In this document: positions 54,820-63,732 of the stretch, in pieces
Layout of the letters: each line of letters starts with the position of its first letter
Position numbering within the stretch: position 1 is the stretch's first letter
Source of the DNA: Gallionellaceae bacterium
GTDB lineage: Bacteria > Pseudomonadota > Gammaproteobacteria > Burkholderiales > Gallionellaceae
Assembly (NCBI GenBank): GCA_027448945.1
Contig: DAIDMQ010000036.1
Location: 1 to 63,853, forward strand
Reading direction: 5' to 3'
Length of the DNA stretch: 63,853 bases
Notes under the pieces: model-generated
Seen by the model: only the letters and a program-made list of their open reading frames with translations
The model's database searches: none
Told to the model about the DNA's origin: nothing
Program-made: the position numbers and the translations under genes

Positions 54820-55280
54820 GCGTTTTTCTTCTGGGCGCGGCGCATTGCAAAAAAATCGCTGAGCTTGCCGCCACATATCTCGGCCATCACACCACCTGAG
54901 ACTGCTGTATGGTGGTTCCATTTTTCCTGCGCAAATGTGTCCAGCACACTACCGCATGCACCGGTCTTGGCATCAGTTGCACCATAGACCAATCTGGCGA
55001 TGCGAGCATGCATGATGGCACCCGCACACATCAAACAGGGCTCCAGCGTGACAAACAGTTCACAACCGACCAGGCGGTAATTACCCAAGGTCTTCGCCGC
55101 CTCGCGCAGTGCTTGCATCTCCGCATGTGCGGAGGGATCGTGTTGCGAGATCGGCGCATTCCAACCGCGCCCTATAATCTCGCCGTCCTTTACCACGATA
55201 GCGCCCACCGGCACCTCGCCAAGGTCAAGGGCACAATCGGCAAGCGACAAGGCCTGTTGCATGTATTCTGCATCTGTCAT
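54816..55280 (-). CDS. tadA: tRNA-specific adenosine-34 deaminase
   Basis: TadA converts A34 of tRNA-Arg(ACG) to inosine. The 154-residue protein starts MTDAEYMQQALSLADCALDLGEVPVG. It has the zinc/catalytic HAEMQALREA (HAE) and the PCLMCAGAIMHARI (PCxxC) motifs of the cytidine deaminase fold, with the family segment YGATDAKTGACGSV. The longer frame upstream to 55493 lacks family similarity. It is followed on the same strand by the L,D-transpeptidase. Confidence 0.95.
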   Translation of the reverse strand: MTDAEYMQQALSLADCALDLGEVPVGAIVVKDGEIIGRGWNAPISQHDPSAHAEMQALREAAKTLGNYRLVGCELFVTLEPCLMCAGAIMHARIARLVYGATDAKTGACGSVLDTFAQEKWNHHTAVSGGVMAEICGGKLSDFFAMRRAQKKNA

Positions 55281-55413
55281 GAAAACCAACTTTGCGTGAC
55301 TGAAAAAAAACGACCACAACCGTAGCACAACCAAGAAGTTTTGAGGAGAAATAAGTTGCTTGCCATCGCCGCGTTTTTTGCACAGAATCACACCACCTAT
55401 AGCGAGCCGATAA

Positions 55414-55872
55414 ATGCAAAACAATAACGTAGACGATTTCACTTCTCCCGCAACCAGCGGACTCACTTTCACTCTATCAGCCCAGCGCGGCAAGCATCTG
55501 GTGGTCTACTTTTACCCCAAAGACAACACCCCGGGATGCACCACCGAAGCGCAACAGTTTCGAGACCTGTACTCCAAGTTCCAAGCTGCCGGATGCGAGA
55601 TCGTCGGCGTATCGCGCGACACGCTCAAGTCTCACGAGAACTTCAAAGCAAAATTCACACTCCCCTTCGAGCTGTTATCCGACACCGATGAAGCGTTATG
55701 CACGCTGTTCGGTGTGATGAAGATGAAGAACATGTATGGCAAACAGGTGCGCGGCATAGAACGCAGCACTTTCGTATTCGATAAAGCAGGTGTTATGCGT
55801 CAGGAATGGCGCGGTGTAAAAGTCCCCGAGCATGCAAACCAGGTGCTTGAATTCGTTCAGTCGCTCAACTAA
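55414..55872 (+). CDS. bcp: Thiol peroxidase Bcp (peroxiredoxin)
   Basis: Bcp reduces hydrogen peroxide and organic hydroperoxides using thioredoxin. The 152-residue protein shows VYFYPKDNTPGCTTEAQQF with the peroxidatic C42 in the PGCT motif, GVSRDTLKSHENF, and a C-terminal VLEFVQSL helix. The usual resolving cysteine five residues later is replaced (EAQQF), so it would follow a one-cysteine mechanism or use C58. It lies just upstream of phoH. Confidence 0.94.
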   Translation: MQNNNVDDFTSPATSGLTFTLSAQRGKHLVVYFYPKDNTPGCTTEAQQFRDLYSKFQAAGCEIVGVSRDTLKSHENFKAKFTLPFELLSDTDEALCTLFGVMKMKNMYGKQVRGIERSTFVFDKAGVMRQEWRGVKVPEHANQVLEFVQSLN

Positions 55873-55885
55873 AAAGGTGAATCTA

Positions 55886-57301
55886 ATGCCCCCACGTAAA
55901 AAGCCAGCCGCTAACGACAACCATACCAAACTCTTTGTGTTGGACACCAACGTCCTGTTGCACGACCCGACCAGCTTGTATCGTTTCGAGGAACATGACA
56001 TCTGCCTGCCGATGTTCGTGCTGGAAGAATTGGACAACAAGAAAAAAGGCATGACCGAAGTCGCACGCAATGCGCGCCAGGCCAGCCGTTTTTTGGATGA
56101 GATCGTCAACGATGCACCGCGTAATATCGAGGAAGGTATCGCACTGGAGTCAGCCGCACATAAGAACTGCACAGGCCGACTCTATTTACAAACCAGTTTC
56201 GTTAAATACGAATTGCCGCAAAATCTGGAACTGGGCAAAGCCGACAACGCCATCTTGGGCGTGATCATGGGCTTGCAGCATGAGCAGCCCGAACGCTCGG
56301 TGATCCTCGTCAGTAAAGACATCAACATGCGCATCAAAGCGCGCGCCTTGGGTCTGGAAGCTCAGGACTACTTCAACGATAAGGTGCTGGAAGACAGCGA
56401 CCTGCTCTACACTGGTGTCCTGCCATTGCCGGATGATTTTTGGGAGCGTCACGGCAAGGATATGAAGTCTTGGCAGAAAGACAGCCACACTTACTATCAG
56501 ATACGCGGCCCTTTATGCGCTGCTTTCTTCAAGAACCAATTCGTCTACAAAGAAGATGACACCCCCTTCTACGCCATCGTGCTTGAGCAAGACGATGAGA
56601 CTGCCGTATTGCGCACCCTGACGGATTACACCCACAGCAAAAACAATGTGTGGGGTATCACCGCACGCAATCGCGAACAGAACTTCGTGCTCAATCTGTT
56701 GCTAGATCCAGAGATAGATTTCGTCACCCTGCTCGGTCAAGCCGGTACCGGCAAGACACTGCTTACATTGGCGGCGGGGCTGTGGCAGACCTTGGAAACC
56801 AAAATCTATTCCGAGATCATTATCACGCGCGTTACCGTGCCTGTCGGTGAAGACATCGGCTTCCTTCCCGGCACCGAGGAAGAGAAGATGAATCCTTGGA
56901 TGGGCGCATTGGAAGACAACCTCGATGTGCTCAACAAGAATGACGAAGAAGGCGGCGATTGGGGACGTGCGGCGACACGCGACCTGATCCGTTCTCGCGT
57001 GAAAGTGAAGTCACTCAACTTCATGCGCGGTCGCACCTTCCTGAACAAATATCTGATCATCGACGAAGCGCAAAATTTGACGCCCAAGCAGATGAAGACC
57101 CTGGTCACCCGTGCCGGCCCCGGTACTAAAGTGGTGTGCATGGGTAACATTGCACAGATTGATACGCCTTATCTGACCGAGGGTAGTTCGGGTCTCACCT
57201 ATGTGGTGGATAGATTCAAAGGGTGGGAGCACGGCGGCCATGTAACCTTGATGCGCGGCGAGCGTTCGCGTCTTGCGGATCATGCCGGCGAAGTCCTGTA
57301 A
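55886..57301 (+). CDS. PhoH-family PIN/ATPase protein
   Basis: The 471-residue protein joins an N-terminal PIN endonuclease-like domain (residues about 15-150, [22 protein letters not shown]) to a PhoH ATPase domain (Walker [16 protein letters not shown] near residue 286, [20 protein letters not shown] as Walker B). PhoH2-like proteins are linked to RNA unwinding and cleavage. The start is the ATG at 55886, fourteen bases after bcp, with AAAGGTG upstream; the longer frame runs back into bcp. Confidence 0.92.
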   Translation: MPPRKKPAANDNHTKLFVLDTNVLLHDPTSLYRFEEHDICLPMFVLEELDNKKKGMTEVARNARQASRFLDEIVNDAPRNIEEGIALESAAHKNCTGRLYLQTSFVKYELPQNLELGKADNAILGVIMGLQHEQPERSVILVSKDINMRIKARALGLEAQDYFNDKVLEDSDLLYTGVLPLPDDFWERHGKDMKSWQKDSHTYYQIRGPLCAAFFKNQFVYKEDDTPFYAIVLEQDDETAVLRTLTDYTHSKNNVWGITARNREQNFVLNLLLDPEIDFVTLLGQAGTGKTLLTLAAGLWQTLETKIYSEIIITRVTVPVGEDIGFLPGTEEEKMNPWMGALEDNLDVLNKNDEEGGDWGRAATRDLIRSRVKVKSLNFMRGRTFLNKYLIIDEAQNLTPKQMKTLVTRAGPGTKVVCMGNIAQIDTPYLTEGSSGLTYVVDRFKGWEHGGHVTLMRGERSRLADHAGEVL

Positions 57302-57306
57302 GTGTT

Positions 57307-57702
57307 ATGAGTGACAATAAAACCAAGACCGATAGCGAGTGGCGTGAGCAACTCACACCTGAGCAGTATAAGGTGGCACGCCAGTGCGGCACCGAGCCGC
57401 CTTTTTCGGGCACTTATTGGGACTGTCACGACGATGGTCTTTATCGTTGTGTATGTTGCAACAGTCCTTTATTCAGCTCTGCTACCAAGTTCGAATCAGG
57501 CTCGGGTTGGCCCAGTTTTTGGGCCGCCGAGAATGAAGAGAATCTGGTGATTCATCGCGACACCAGCTGCGGCATGGTGCGGGAAGAAGTATGCTGCAAA
57601 CAATGCGGTGCACATCTGGGACATATCTTTCCAGATGGCCCGCAACCTACCGGACTGCGATATTGCATCAACTCAGCCTCACTCAATCTAGAAAAGAAGT
57701 AA
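57307..57702 (+). CDS. msrB: Peptide-methionine (R)-S-oxide reductase MsrB
   Basis: MsrB repairs R-methionine sulfoxide in proteins. The 131-residue protein has a zinc-binding CVCC and CKQC pair, the conserved [46 protein letters not shown]. In the last segment, RYCINS holds the catalytic cysteine. The start is the ATG six bases after the phoH stop. Co-location with bcp suggests shared oxidative-stress use. Confidence 0.96.
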   Translation: MSDNKTKTDSEWREQLTPEQYKVARQCGTEPPFSGTYWDCHDDGLYRCVCCNSPLFSSATKFESGSGWPSFWAAENEENLVIHRDTSCGMVREEVCCKQCGAHLGHIFPDGPQPTGLRYCINSASLNLEKK

Positions 57703-57707
57703 TCCAC

Positions 57708-58250
57708 ATGAAACTGCTGTTCGACTTATTTCCTATCCTATTATTTTTCATCGCCTTCAAATTTCAAGGCATCTATGTCGCCACGGCAGTCGCCATTGCC
57801 GCGACTGTCGCGCAAATCGTCTGGAGCAAATTCAAACATGGAAAAGTCGATACCATGCTGTGGATTAGCTTCGTCATCATCGGTGTATTCGGCGGCGCGA
57901 CACTGGCATTGCATGACGAGACCTTCATCAAGTTTAAGCCCAGCGTGTTGTACTGGCTGTTCGCCGTCATCTTGTTGGTCTCGAACACTTTCTTCCACAA
58001 GAATCTGATGCGCACTTTGCTGCACGAAAAAATCGCTCTGCCGGTGCACGCATGGAATCGTTTGAATTTGATGTGGGGAATTTTTTTCGGCGTACTCGGC
58101 TTCATCAACCTTTATGTTGCGTTCAACTACTCCACCGACACATGGGTGAATTTCAAACTGTTCGGCTTCACCGGATTGATGCTGGTCTTCATACTCGCGC
58201 AAGGAGTGTGGTTGAGTAAATACATAGACGAGAAAAAAGAAGGCAACTGA
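57708..58250 (+). CDS. yciB: Inner-membrane septation protein YciB (septation protein A)
   Basis: The 180-residue protein begins [20 protein letters not shown] and has about five transmembrane segments. The family motif [19 protein letters not shown] lies near residue 105. YciB influences cell envelope synthesis and septation. The start at 57708 follows msrB by five bases; the longer frame runs into msrB out of phase. The bolA and yciI genes, its usual neighbours, lie nearby on the opposite strand. Confidence 0.93.
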   Translation: MKLLFDLFPILLFFIAFKFQGIYVATAVAIAATVAQIVWSKFKHGKVDTMLWISFVIIGVFGGATLALHDETFIKFKPSVLYWLFAVILLVSNTFFHKNLMRTLLHEKIALPVHAWNRLNLMWGIFFGVLGFINLYVAFNYSTDTWVNFKLFGFTGLMLVFILAQGVWLSKYIDEKKEGN

Positions 58251-58277
58251 ACTTTATCCATCGTCGCGGCGCACAAC

Positions 58278-58306
58278 AAAAAGGACATCCGAGGATGTCC
58301 TTTTTT
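58278..58306. terminator. Bidirectional rho-independent terminator
   Basis: AAAAAGGACATCC and GGATGTCCTTTTTT form a 13-bp stem with a two-base loop, flanked by A and T runs on both sides. It lies between the convergent yciB and parvulin genes and should stop transcription in both directions. Confidence 0.93.
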
Positions 58307-58328
58307 ATTTGCCGCGTGTCGCCAGGTT

Positions 58329-59114
58329 TTATTCGATCTTCGCGCCGGCCTGCAAATCGGCGATCGCCTTCTGTATCGTTTGCTGTTGCAGACGCTGTTG
58401 CAACTGTGGCTTCACTTCTTCAAAGCTAGGAATTTTCAGCGCGCGCTCGTCATCCAAGCGGATAACGTGCCACCCGAATTGGCTCTGTACTGGAACTTTG
58501 GTATATTGACCCTTCTTCAAGGACTTCAAAGCCTCTGCGAAAGGCGGGACAAAGTTGCTAGGAACTGCCCAGCCCAAAGCGCCGCCGTTGGCTGCCGAAC
58601 CAGTATCTTTGGACTGTGATGCGAGCTTCTCGAACTTCGCCTTCTTACCCAACTTGGCGATGATGTCCTTGGCTTCAGCTTCGGTCTCTACCAGGATGTG
58701 ACGTGCGCTATATTCCTTGTCGCCCAGCTTGGCTTTACGTGCTTCGTATTCTTGCTTGAGCAGATCTTCACTCACCGGATTCTTTTTGATGTAGTCAGCC
58801 AGATACGCATTGATCAGAACAGATTGTCTAGCCATCGCGATCTCGCGTTGTACATCTGCTGTCTTGTCCAAACCCTGCTTTTCAGCGGCTTGCACAATCA
58901 GTTCACGTTTGATTAGACTCTCGCGGATGTTCTTACGCAATTCCGGGGAATCAACCTGGCCTTGCTTAACTTCGGCTTGTACCGCCAAATCGACTTGAGA
59001 TTGCGGGATGGATACGCCATTCACCAATGCGGCGGACTTTTCTTCTGCGGAAGCAGAACCACAGGCCAATACGGACAACATCGCCAAAACTACCAGTTTT
59101 TTCTTGATCAACAT
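58329..59114 (-). CDS. Periplasmic parvulin-type peptidyl-prolyl isomerase
   Basis: The 261-residue protein has a signal peptide (cleavage after ASA, about residue 23), a SurA-like N-terminal helical part (VNGVSIPQSQVDLAVQAEVKQG) and a single PpiC parvulin domain. That domain runs from about residue 135 (YSARHILVETEAEAKDIIAKL, GGALGWAVPSNFVPPFAEAL, SQFGWHVIRLDD). It assists outer-membrane or secreted protein folding. A short gap separates it from bolA upstream. Confidence 0.94.
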   Translation of the reverse strand: MLIKKKLVVLAMLSVLACGSASAEEKSAALVNGVSIPQSQVDLAVQAEVKQGQVDSPELRKNIRESLIKRELIVQAAEKQGLDKTADVQREIAMARQSVLINAYLADYIKKNPVSEDLLKQEYEARKAKLGDKEYSARHILVETEAEAKDIIAKLGKKAKFEKLASQSKDTGSAANGGALGWAVPSNFVPPFAEALKSLKKGQYTKVPVQSQFGWHVIRLDDERALKIPSFEEVKPQLQQRLQQQTIQKAIADLQAGAKIE

Positions 59115-59134
59115 GAGCTATCCTCGTTTAAAAA

Positions 59135-59404
59135 TTATTCGATTTCCTTGGGGGTACGCGCATCTATGGTCAGTGCGTGTATATCCCGTTCCATCATTTC
59201 AGCCAGCGCGGAATATATCATACGGTGGCGCGCCATCTTGCTTTTACCCGAAAATTCCGCCGAGGTGATTTGTAACAAATAATGACCCCCTCCCGAGCGT
59301 GCACCGGCATGTCCAGCATGCTTATGGCTATCGTCCACGATGTCCAGACTGAGTGGCTGCAAAGCCGCCAATCGTTGCCGCATCAAGGCAATGCGGTCAC
59401 TCAT
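59135..59404 (-). CDS. bolA: BolA-family protein
   Basis: The 89-residue protein has the BolA fold: [23 protein letters not shown] near residue 22 (the conserved HxGH loop), [20 protein letters not shown], and [13 protein letters not shown]. BolA proteins act with monothiol glutaredoxins in Fe-S handling and morphology. The start at ATG 59404 overlaps the YciI stop (ATGA); it does not use the longer upstream frame. It is likely transcribed with yciI and the parvulin. Confidence 0.93.
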   Translation of the reverse strand: MSDRIALMRQRLAALQPLSLDIVDDSHKHAGHAGARSGGGHYLLQITSAEFSGKSKMARHRMIYSALAEMMERDIHALTIDARTPKEIE

Positions 59405-59703
59405 TGGGGAAATGTCTTCTTGAAGGGTTTGACCTGCACTTCTTCGTACACGCCTGCCGCCACATAGGGATCGGCATTCGCCCAATCCTGTGCAGCCTGC
59501 AGGCTGGCGAATTCTGCAACGATCAAGCTGCCAGTGAAACCGGCGGCCCCCGGATCACTGGAGTCGACTGCGGGAAAGGGGCCGGCCAAAATCAAACGTC
59601 CCGCAGCTTGCAGGGCAAGCAAACGCTCCACATGCGCGGGGCGTGCCGCCAAACGGCGCTCCAGGCTCGCGGGGACATCACGACCTACGATCGAATACAG
59701 CAT
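59401..59703 (-). CDS. yciI: YciI-like protein
   Basis: The 100-residue protein carries the YCII domain: [24 protein letters not shown] split near residue 22-45, with the conserved His and Asp (AHV, VDSSDPG) and [18 protein letters not shown]. YciI folds resemble small dehalogenases, and the cellular role is unknown. Its association with yciB (septation) and bolA is common in Proteobacteria. A GAGGAGA Shine-Dalgarno precedes the ATG. Confidence 0.92.
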   Translation of the reverse strand: MLYSIVGRDVPASLERRLAARPAHVERLLALQAAGRLILAGPFPAVDSSDPGAAGFTGSLIVAEFASLQAAQDWANADPYVAAGVYEEVQVKPFKKTFPQ

Positions 59704-59733
59704 GGTTATCTCCTCTTGAAAATTCAGCGGGTA

Positions 59734-60396
59734 TCAGGAGAGACTGACACCCAGTTCAGCACACAATTTGGCGAGCGTGGCACGCAACTCAGCCACCTCT
59801 CCCTCTAAATTCGCGACATTGGCCTTGAGCGCGGCGAGCTCGCCCAGGGTCACATCGGTATTCGCAGACATAAGCGTACTCGTTGCTATCACCGGTACAC
59901 CGGACATCAAATGCGACCAGCGATTCTCGCGTGAACCCGGCTGGCGCGGCAATTCGACTACCAAAGCACCCGCCTCACGCTGCGTCATCTCTTCCAGAAA
60001 ACTCTCTACCGACGAAATATCAGCGAACTTATGTAAACGGTCGCAATTGATACGCAACTCGCCTGCAGTCTGCGGCCCGCGCAACATCAGCAACACTAAG
60101 AGCGCAACCGATTGACTAGGGATATGCAGCACACGCTCGATGTTATGCCCATAGCGCATAGTACGACCACCACTGGTCTCGATGATGAGCGACAAACTGC
60201 GCAGACTATCCAGTGCAGCTTGCACTTCGGATTCGCTCGCCTCTATCACGGGGTCGCGGCTGCTCTTTTGGTTACATCCCGACAACAGCCCGTTCAAAGT
60301 CATGGGATAACTATCCGGGACGGTGCGTTGCTTCTCCGCGAGCACGCCCAGCACACGAGTCTCAAGCAAGGATAGTGCGGGTAAAGGATGGCTCAT
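59734..60396 (-). CDS. yceH: YceH-family (UPF0502) protein
   Basis: The 220-residue protein begins with the family start LSLLETRVLGVLAEKQRTVPDSYPMTLN, split over residues 9-37. The two winged-helix domains follow, with GCNQKSSRDPVIEASE and LLVLLMLRGPQTAGELRIN. The C-terminus ends in a coiled coil (VANLEGEVAELRATLAKL). The function is unknown; it may bind DNA or RNA. It starts ATG 60396 after GGGAACC. Confidence 0.92.
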   Translation of the reverse strand: MSHPLPALSLLETRVLGVLAEKQRTVPDSYPMTLNGLLSGCNQKSSRDPVIEASESEVQAALDSLRSLSLIIETSGGRTMRYGHNIERVLHIPSQSVALLVLLMLRGPQTAGELRINCDRLHKFADISSVESFLEEMTQREAGALVVELPRQPGSRENRWSHLMSGVPVIATSTLMSANTDVTLGELAALKANVANLEGEVAELRATLAKLCAELGVSLS

Positions 60397-60426
60397 ATTG
60401 GTTCCCTTTGATGCTTGGATGGGTGA

Positions 60427-61200
60427 TTAGATATTGCGATGCTGCTCAATCAGGTCGTGCGCGAGCTGTATCTCCTTCGCCTGCTCGGTCGCCATCGCGA
60501 TCATATCTGCCGGCATACCCTGACCGATCAGCTTGTCCGGATGGTACTGGCTCATCAGCTTGCGATAAGCGCGCTTGATCTCGGCATCGCTATTCTCTTT
60601 AGTCACACCCAAAGCCTTGTAGGCATCTTCCAACCGGTCGGCTGTAGAAACCTGCCCGGCACCGAAATGTGACTGGTTGGCGACCATTTCCACCATCTGG
60701 CGGAACACCTCGGGGCTGTATCCGAGACGCGCCGAAATATCCAACAGCAAAGCTTCTTCGGCGGAATGAAAATGACCATCGGCCATCGCCATCACGATCA
60801 GATAAGCCAGCAATACGTCCTTGAGATTTTTGGTATGCCCACAAATCGACATAAAACGCCGGTAAGTAGGCGCGATATCGAATCCCGGTTCGGCACCCTG
60901 CTTGAACAAGGCGATGGCACGCTGACGGTGATCCGCCGTCATGCCCAGTTTCTGCATCACAGCCTCGACGTGATCGATCTCGTCTTGCGACACATGGCCG
61001 TCGGCCTTCGCCAATTTGCCCATGGAGATAAACACTGTCTCCAAGAACACCGTCTGGCGCAAGGCCTGATGCAGGGGATTGGCACCACCCGTGCCATAGA
61101 TGCGTACACGGTCGAAGATAGAGCCTACGAACAGCCCCAATATCGCCAACCAAAATCCGGAAAAATAAAATCCAACAACGAAACCGATGAGCTTGAACAA
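60427..61200 (-). CDS. djlA: TerB and DnaJ domain protein (DjlA-like)
   Basis: The 257-residue protein has an N-terminal membrane segment (residues 2-28, FVVGFYFSGFWLAILGLFVGS). A TerB-like helical domain follows at about 60-170, then a C-terminal J-domain (DAYKALGVTKENSDAEIKRAYRKLMSQYHPDK) with the HPD motif. This is DjlA's layout, a membrane-anchored cochaperone of DnaK. The HPD loop is intact. Confidence 0.92.
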   Translation of the reverse strand: MFKLIGFVVGFYFSGFWLAILGLFVGSIFDRVRIYGTGGANPLHQALRQTVFLETVFISMGKLAKADGHVSQDEIDHVEAVMQKLGMTADHRQRAIALFKQGAEPGFDIAPTYRRFMSICGHTKNLKDVLLAYLIVMAMADGHFHSAEEALLLDISARLGYSPEVFRQMVEMVANQSHFGAGQVSTADRLEDAYKALGVTKENSDAEIKRAYRKLMSQYHPDKLIGQGMPADMIAMATEQAKEIQLAHDLIEQHRNI

Positions 61201-61275
61201 AGCGACTCCAGAAAATTATTGACGCGGCACTTGTCCGCCAAGATAGGCGCGCATTATAGATGCACGCCTTTTACA

Positions 61276-62007
61276 TCATTGCAATGTTGCGTCTTCGATC
61301 ATCACTTTATAGCTATAGCCCGAGCCAAAATCCTTGTCGGTATGCACGACACCTTTGACGGTAATGACATCCCCGGCCTGAGCGGGGCTGCTGGTGGTGA
61401 CCAAAATGTCGTCGCTACCATCCTTGGCACTACCCGAACCGTCACGCAAATGTATCCAGTTCTTGTCCATGATGCCGCCGTTGTACTTGACCACCTTGCC
61501 GCGTACCACCACGGTCTTATCCTTTAACGCTGCGGTTTTGGTGTTGATCTCTGCCACGGTATAGGCATTCGCGCCGCCGGCTTTGGCAATGCGCTCGCCC
61601 TTACCCAGCTCCGCAGTCTTGGATGAAGCATGACTGCCACCCGCATGCGGATTCGCCGCCGCTTCCGGCTTGCTCATCCCATTAGACATGATCTTGCGCT
61701 CCCCCGACAGCGATCCGAACACGATCATGGGGAAAGTTTTATTCATCGCCTTGCTGGTGAAATCCTTCATCACTACGGGATTCTGCAGCTGCACCGTCGC
61801 GCCGACCTTGACGCTTGCACTCATCACCGCCGCCCACACCTCGCCATCGTCAGTTTTTAGACGCAAGTAAGTAAAGTCAGGCACATCTCTGACTTCCAAC
61901 ACCACTCCACTCAAGACGTTCTCGCTCGCTGCGGTATTCGCGACCGCAACGCCTGCAAAAAGAAAGGAAGAGATAACAATTAAACAAACCGACAACAAGG
62001 ATTTCAT
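61276..62007 (-). CDS. Secreted OB-fold nucleic-acid-binding-type protein
   Basis: The protein of 243 residues has a signal peptide (residues 1-24, cleavage after VAVA). Two small beta domains follow (SGVVLEVRDVPDFTYLRLK from about 34, and KDKTVVVRGKVVKYNGGIM from about 160). The second resembles the OB-fold family seen in NrfJ-like and tRNA-binding-like exported proteins. A His/Gly/Ser linker (AGGSHASSK) joins them. Its role is unknown. The start is ATG 62007 (MKSLLSV), preceded by a weak GGAG. Confidence 0.82.
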   Translation of the reverse strand: MKSLLSVCLIVISSFLFAGVAVANTAASENVLSGVVLEVRDVPDFTYLRLKTDDGEVWAAVMSASVKVGATVQLQNPVVMKDFTSKAMNKTFPMIVFGSLSGERKIMSNGMSKPEAAANPHAGGSHASSKTAELGKGERIAKAGGANAYTVAEINTKTAALKDKTVVVRGKVVKYNGGIMDKNWIHLRDGSGSAKDGSDDILVTTSSPAQAGDVITVKGVVHTDKDFGSGYSYKVMIEDATLQ

Positions 62008-62151
62008 GGACAGCACTCCAAAAAGAATCAAGACCTGAAGTTTAACAGCATGTAGCCTCTACGCCTCATCGGGTCCATGCAATTTTGTGCATTGACACCC
62101 CCTCCCCGCTCGCCTACATTCCATAGGACTTTCAAGCACTGACCGCACACG

Positions 62152-62412
62152 ATGGAAATGAAAAAGATCAACTCTGGCAAACTGCGCGCCCTGGGCTATG
62201 ACGCCAGCGCGCGCACCCTGCAAGTCCAACTCGATAATGGCGACACGCTGCAATACGGCGGTGTGGGTGAGGACTTATGGCGCAGACTCAGCAACTCGGG
62301 TGCGGCATGGAGTTTTTATCGCGACAACATCGAAGAGGAATTCAGCGCGAAGCGGGTCTCAGCGAAAGCCTCTGCGGAGAAAAATCCGTTGGATGATCTG
62401 TTCGCAAAATGA
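62152..62412 (+). CDS. KTSC-domain protein
   Basis: The 86-residue protein contains a KTSC domain (residues about 10-65, LRALGYDASARTLQVQLDNG, QYGGVGEDLWRRL). This small domain occurs alone or at the end of lysyl-tRNA synthetases and in phage proteins; its function is not known to me. The C-terminal tail is alanine- and lysine-rich. The gene is monocistronic and followed by a short decayed stretch before tal. Confidence 0.85.
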   Translation: MEMKKINSGKLRALGYDASARTLQVQLDNGDTLQYGGVGEDLWRRLSNSGAAWSFYRDNIEEEFSAKRVSAKASAEKNPLDDLFAK

Positions 62413-62451
62413 AACACCAACCGGCGTTGTCTGTTACCTACGGTGCATTAG

Positions 62452-62529
62452 CCTGACTATGAAGAAGTGGCCATGCAGTGCTACAGCCAGTTTTTGAGCA
62501 TCGCCAACGTGATGGCGGGCAAGATCTGA
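62452..62529 (+). pseudogene. Possible remnant of a glucosidase-like gene tail
   Basis: Between the KTSC gene and tal the plus strand reads PDYEEVAMQCYSQFLSIANV, then a few residues to a stop. This resembles the DYEDLALKFFEHFLYIA segment of MGH1-like/GH63 glycoside hydrolases as I remember them. The stretch begins right after a stop codon, so it would be a decayed fragment. The identification is weak. Confidence 0.25.
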
Positions 62530-62616
62530 AGGCATCGCAGCAGACCGGCCGGGCCGGACTGGTGGCCAGTCTGCTGTTGCTGGTCGCCAACAACGAAAAT
62601 GAAAAAGGAGAACACC

Positions 62617-63732
62617 ATGCATCCGTTTCATGAATTGCAGAAGCTCGGGCAGTCGATCTGGCTGGACCACATAGACCGAAAAATTCTGCGCAGCGGCGAT
62701 CTGCAAAAACTGATCGTCGCAGGCGAGGTGCGCGGCGTGACTTCCAATCCGGCCATCTTCGAGAAAGCAATCAGCACGGATCCGGCTTATGCGGAGGATT
62801 TGCGACTGCATGGCAACACCACTACCGCACCGGGGGCACTGTTCGAGTATCTGGCCATCCCCGACATACGCGCAGCCGCCGATCTGCTGTTGCCGGTGCA
62901 TCGGGAAAGCGCGCGCCGCGACGGTTATGTGTCGCTCGAAGTGTCACCCACCCTGGCCTATGACACGGCCGGTACGGTGGCCGAGGCACGGCGTTTGTGG
63001 GATGCGGTGGGACGCGACAATCTGATGATCAAAGTGCCCGCCACCGAGCCGGGCTTGTCCGCGATCACCCAACTCATTGCAAACGGCATCAATGTCAACG
63101 CCACCCTGCTGTTTTCGGGAAACATGTATCAGCGCACCGTCGATGCCTGGCTGGATGGCATGGAAAAATGGGTGGCAAGCGGCGGTGATGCCGGACGCGT
63201 CGCCAGTGTGGCGAGCTTTTTCATCAGCCGCATCGACGCCACCCTCGACCCGTTGCTGCAAAATATCGGCACGCCGCAGGCGCTCGCCCTGCAGGGAAAA
63301 ATCGCCATTGCCAACGCCAAGATAGCCTATCACCACTACCGGCAGATGCTCGCCGGCCCGCGCTGGCAAAAACTCGCCGCACAGGGTGGACAGTCGCAGC
63401 GTTTGCTGTGGGCGAGCACCGGTGTGAAGAATCCGATCTACCCCGATGTGATGTATATCGAAGAACTGATCGGTGCAGACACGGTCAACACCGTGCCGCC
63501 CGCCACCCTGGCCGCGTTCCGCGAGCACGGACAAGTGCGGGCCAGTCTGGATACGGATATTGCGGCAGCTGAACAGCAACTCGCCCAACTCGCTGCACAG
63601 AATATTTTGTTGGATGACATCACCGCGCAACTGCTGCAGCAAGGTGTTGATGTGTTTGCCGCCGCGTATGAGAAACTGTTGCAAGCCATCGTTCGGCAAT
63701 CCAAGCAAGCCGGCGAATCACACACCTCATGA
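62617..63732 (+). CDS. tal: Transaldolase
   Basis: Transaldolase moves a dihydroxyacetone unit between sugar phosphates in the pentose phosphate pathway. The 371-residue protein begins HELQKLGQSIWLDHIDRKIL and has SNPAIFEKAI. The Schiff-base lysine lies in NLMIKVPATEPGL near residue 131, and the sequence NGINVNATLLFSG and LLWASTGVKNP follow. The start is the ATG with AAGGAG six bases upstream. The length fits the long, TalB2-like group often fused or paired with pgi; its stop overlaps the zwf ATG. Confidence 0.95.
   Translation: MHPFHELQKLGQSIWLDHIDRKILRSGDLQKLIVAGEVRGVTSNPAIFEKAISTDPAYAEDLRLHGNTTTAPGALFEYLAIPDIRAAADLLLPVHRESARRDGYVSLEVSPTLAYDTAGTVAEARRLWDAVGRDNLMIKVPATEPGLSAITQLIANGINVNATLLFSGNMYQRTVDAWLDGMEKWVASGGDAGRVASVASFFISRIDATLDPLLQNIGTPQALALQGKIAIANAKIAYHHYRQMLAGPRWQKLAAQGGQSQRLLWASTGVKNPIYPDVMYIEELIGADTVNTVPPATLAAFREHGQVRASLDTDIAAAEQQLAQLAAQNILLDDITAQLLQQGVDVFAAAYEKLLQAIVRQSKQAGESHTS

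Noticed and set aside
62944..63708. Minus-strand frame of 254 codons over tal
   Set aside because: Antisense to transaldolase with its lysine motif; no independent evidence.
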